Assembly: GCF_003026495.1 (NCBI RefSeq)
Contig: NZ_PYMA01000015.1
Coordinates: 1-64,000, forward strand
Direction of reading: 5' to 3'
From: Photobacterium sanctipauli
GTDB lineage: Bacteria; Pseudomonadota; Gammaproteobacteria; Enterobacterales; Vibrionaceae
Length of the DNA stretch: 64,000 nucleotides
This document shows positions 63,552 to 64,000 of this stretch, one piece after another; the first letter of the stretch is position 1; each line of letters opens with the position of its first letter. The translations under genes and the position numbers were made by a program. The notes below the pieces were generated by a model, which was not told where the DNA came from, did no database searches, and saw nothing but the letters and a program-made list of their open reading frames with translations.

Positions 63552-64000
63552 TCACCTCAACGACAAGGGCCTACCCATATCGCCAAGCGAATAATCACAA
63601 ACGCCGTCGGGAAACGTCTGCTTTAACAACGCCACCTTCCCTGTCAAATCAACATTGCCATAAATCCCCTTTTCTATCGCGCTTTCTACCGAGATGGTAT
63701 GGCATTTGAAGATGCTCCCCTGCCAAGGGCCACCTGCTTTTATTCGACTATTACTGTAGGTTGGGTATTGCTGCATGCACTCGCCATCCGGCTGCCTATT
63801 CCATTCGCCATCAAAGACACCCTGGCCTGCTGCCATAACCTCACCTTGGGCATCAAAACAGGTATCGGTTGCCATCTTTGGCTTCGCGTTGAGGACCTTT
63901 TGCTGATATGAAAGGTGGCTGGGTTGATTTTTGATAGCCAGCATCCACTTATCCATAACCTCATAACCAAGCGCTATCGGGGTATAGTTTTTATCGGACA
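63552..64000 (-). CDS. DUF6351-like protein, C-terminal part (runs off the window)
   Basis: The minus-strand frame is open from 64000 to the stop at 63552, giving at least 149 residues of a larger protein. Sequence such as PIALGYEVMDKW, PKMATDTCFDAQGEVMAAG, YPTYSNSRIKAGGP, FKCHTISVESAIEKGIYG and FPDGVCDYSLGDMGRP recalls the C-terminal end of DUF6351 proteins. These are large exported hydrolase-like proteins of unclear role. The N-terminal part lies beyond the window. Confidence 0.65.
   Translation of the reverse strand, partial: SDKNYTPIALGYEVMDKWMLAIKNQPSHLSYQQKVLNAKPKMATDTCFDAQGEVMAAGQGVFDGEWNRQPDGECMQQYPTYSNSRIKAGGPWQGSIFKCHTISVESAIEKGIYGNVDLTGKVALLKQTFPDGVCDYSLGDMGRPLSLR

Overview
The window is chromosomal DNA from a gammaproteobacterium, most likely a member of the Vibrionaceae (Vibrio, Photobacterium or a close relative). 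The reasons are a DUF3157-type protein, an iutA/fhuCDB siderophore set, RhlE and YnjE homologues, AT-rich islands in a background of moderate GC, and Vibrio-style short palindromic intergenic repeats. No rRNA, tRNA or CRISPR array was seen. Nearly all calls rest on reading the translated sequence against remembered family features; no database search was possible.

Layout. 1-126 is the right end of an IS3-type element that cuts into a SnoaL-like gene, which is followed by an MFS transporter. 2.4-4.5 kb holds a small hypothetical, a DUF3157 protein and a YddG-like exporter. 4.6-13.1 kb is an iron module: aerobactin-type receptor iutA behind a strong Fur box, a GntR/FCD regulator, fhuC-fhuD-fhuB, and a divergent MFS protein. 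13.4-21.3 kb is an electron-transfer pair: a very large pyruvate:ferredoxin-type oxidoreductase, split here by a 1-nt frameshift, and a fused NfnB-NfnA flavoprotein. 21.4-28.6 kb holds a secreted polysaccharide-lyase-like protein, a membrane glycerophosphodiesterase, and a nitrilase with a divergent LysR regulator.

28.9-33.8 kb is the most unusual part: an AT-rich, tightly overlapping six-gene operon on the minus strand (MFS exporter, ferritin-like diiron protein, 2OG-Fe(II)-type oxygenase, PpnP-like cupin, Gfo/Idh/MocA oxidoreductase, sterol-desaturase-type membrane hydroxylase). It looks like a transferred biosynthetic cluster for a small molecule I cannot name. It is preceded by a perfect 11-bp hairpin and four GCATAT repeats.

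34.2-35.7 kb has an NTF2-like protein and an alpha/beta hydrolase broken by a 16-bp tandem duplication. An intact, exported paralogous pair lies at 57.4-59.0 kb with an AraC regulator. 35.8-44.7 kb is the ygeW-ygeX-ygeY-hyuA-arcC catabolic operon with its divergent sigma-54 activator (YgeV type). The intergenic region carries a near-consensus sigma-54 promoter and an upstream perfect inverted repeat, which together give a plausible complete control circuit.

44.9-64.0 kb is mixed: a SorA/SorB-type sulfite dehydrogenase pair, an S4 RNA-binding protein and RhlE with similar basic tails, a Nudix hydrolase, a TPR protein, YnjE, an uncharacterised membrane/secreted protein pair, an MFS gene with a divergent LysR gene frameshifted in an A8 tract, and a Zur-like regulator with a COG0523 zinc GTPase behind a Zur-box-like palindrome. 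It ends with a MATE transporter and the C-terminal end of a DUF6351-like protein that runs off the window.
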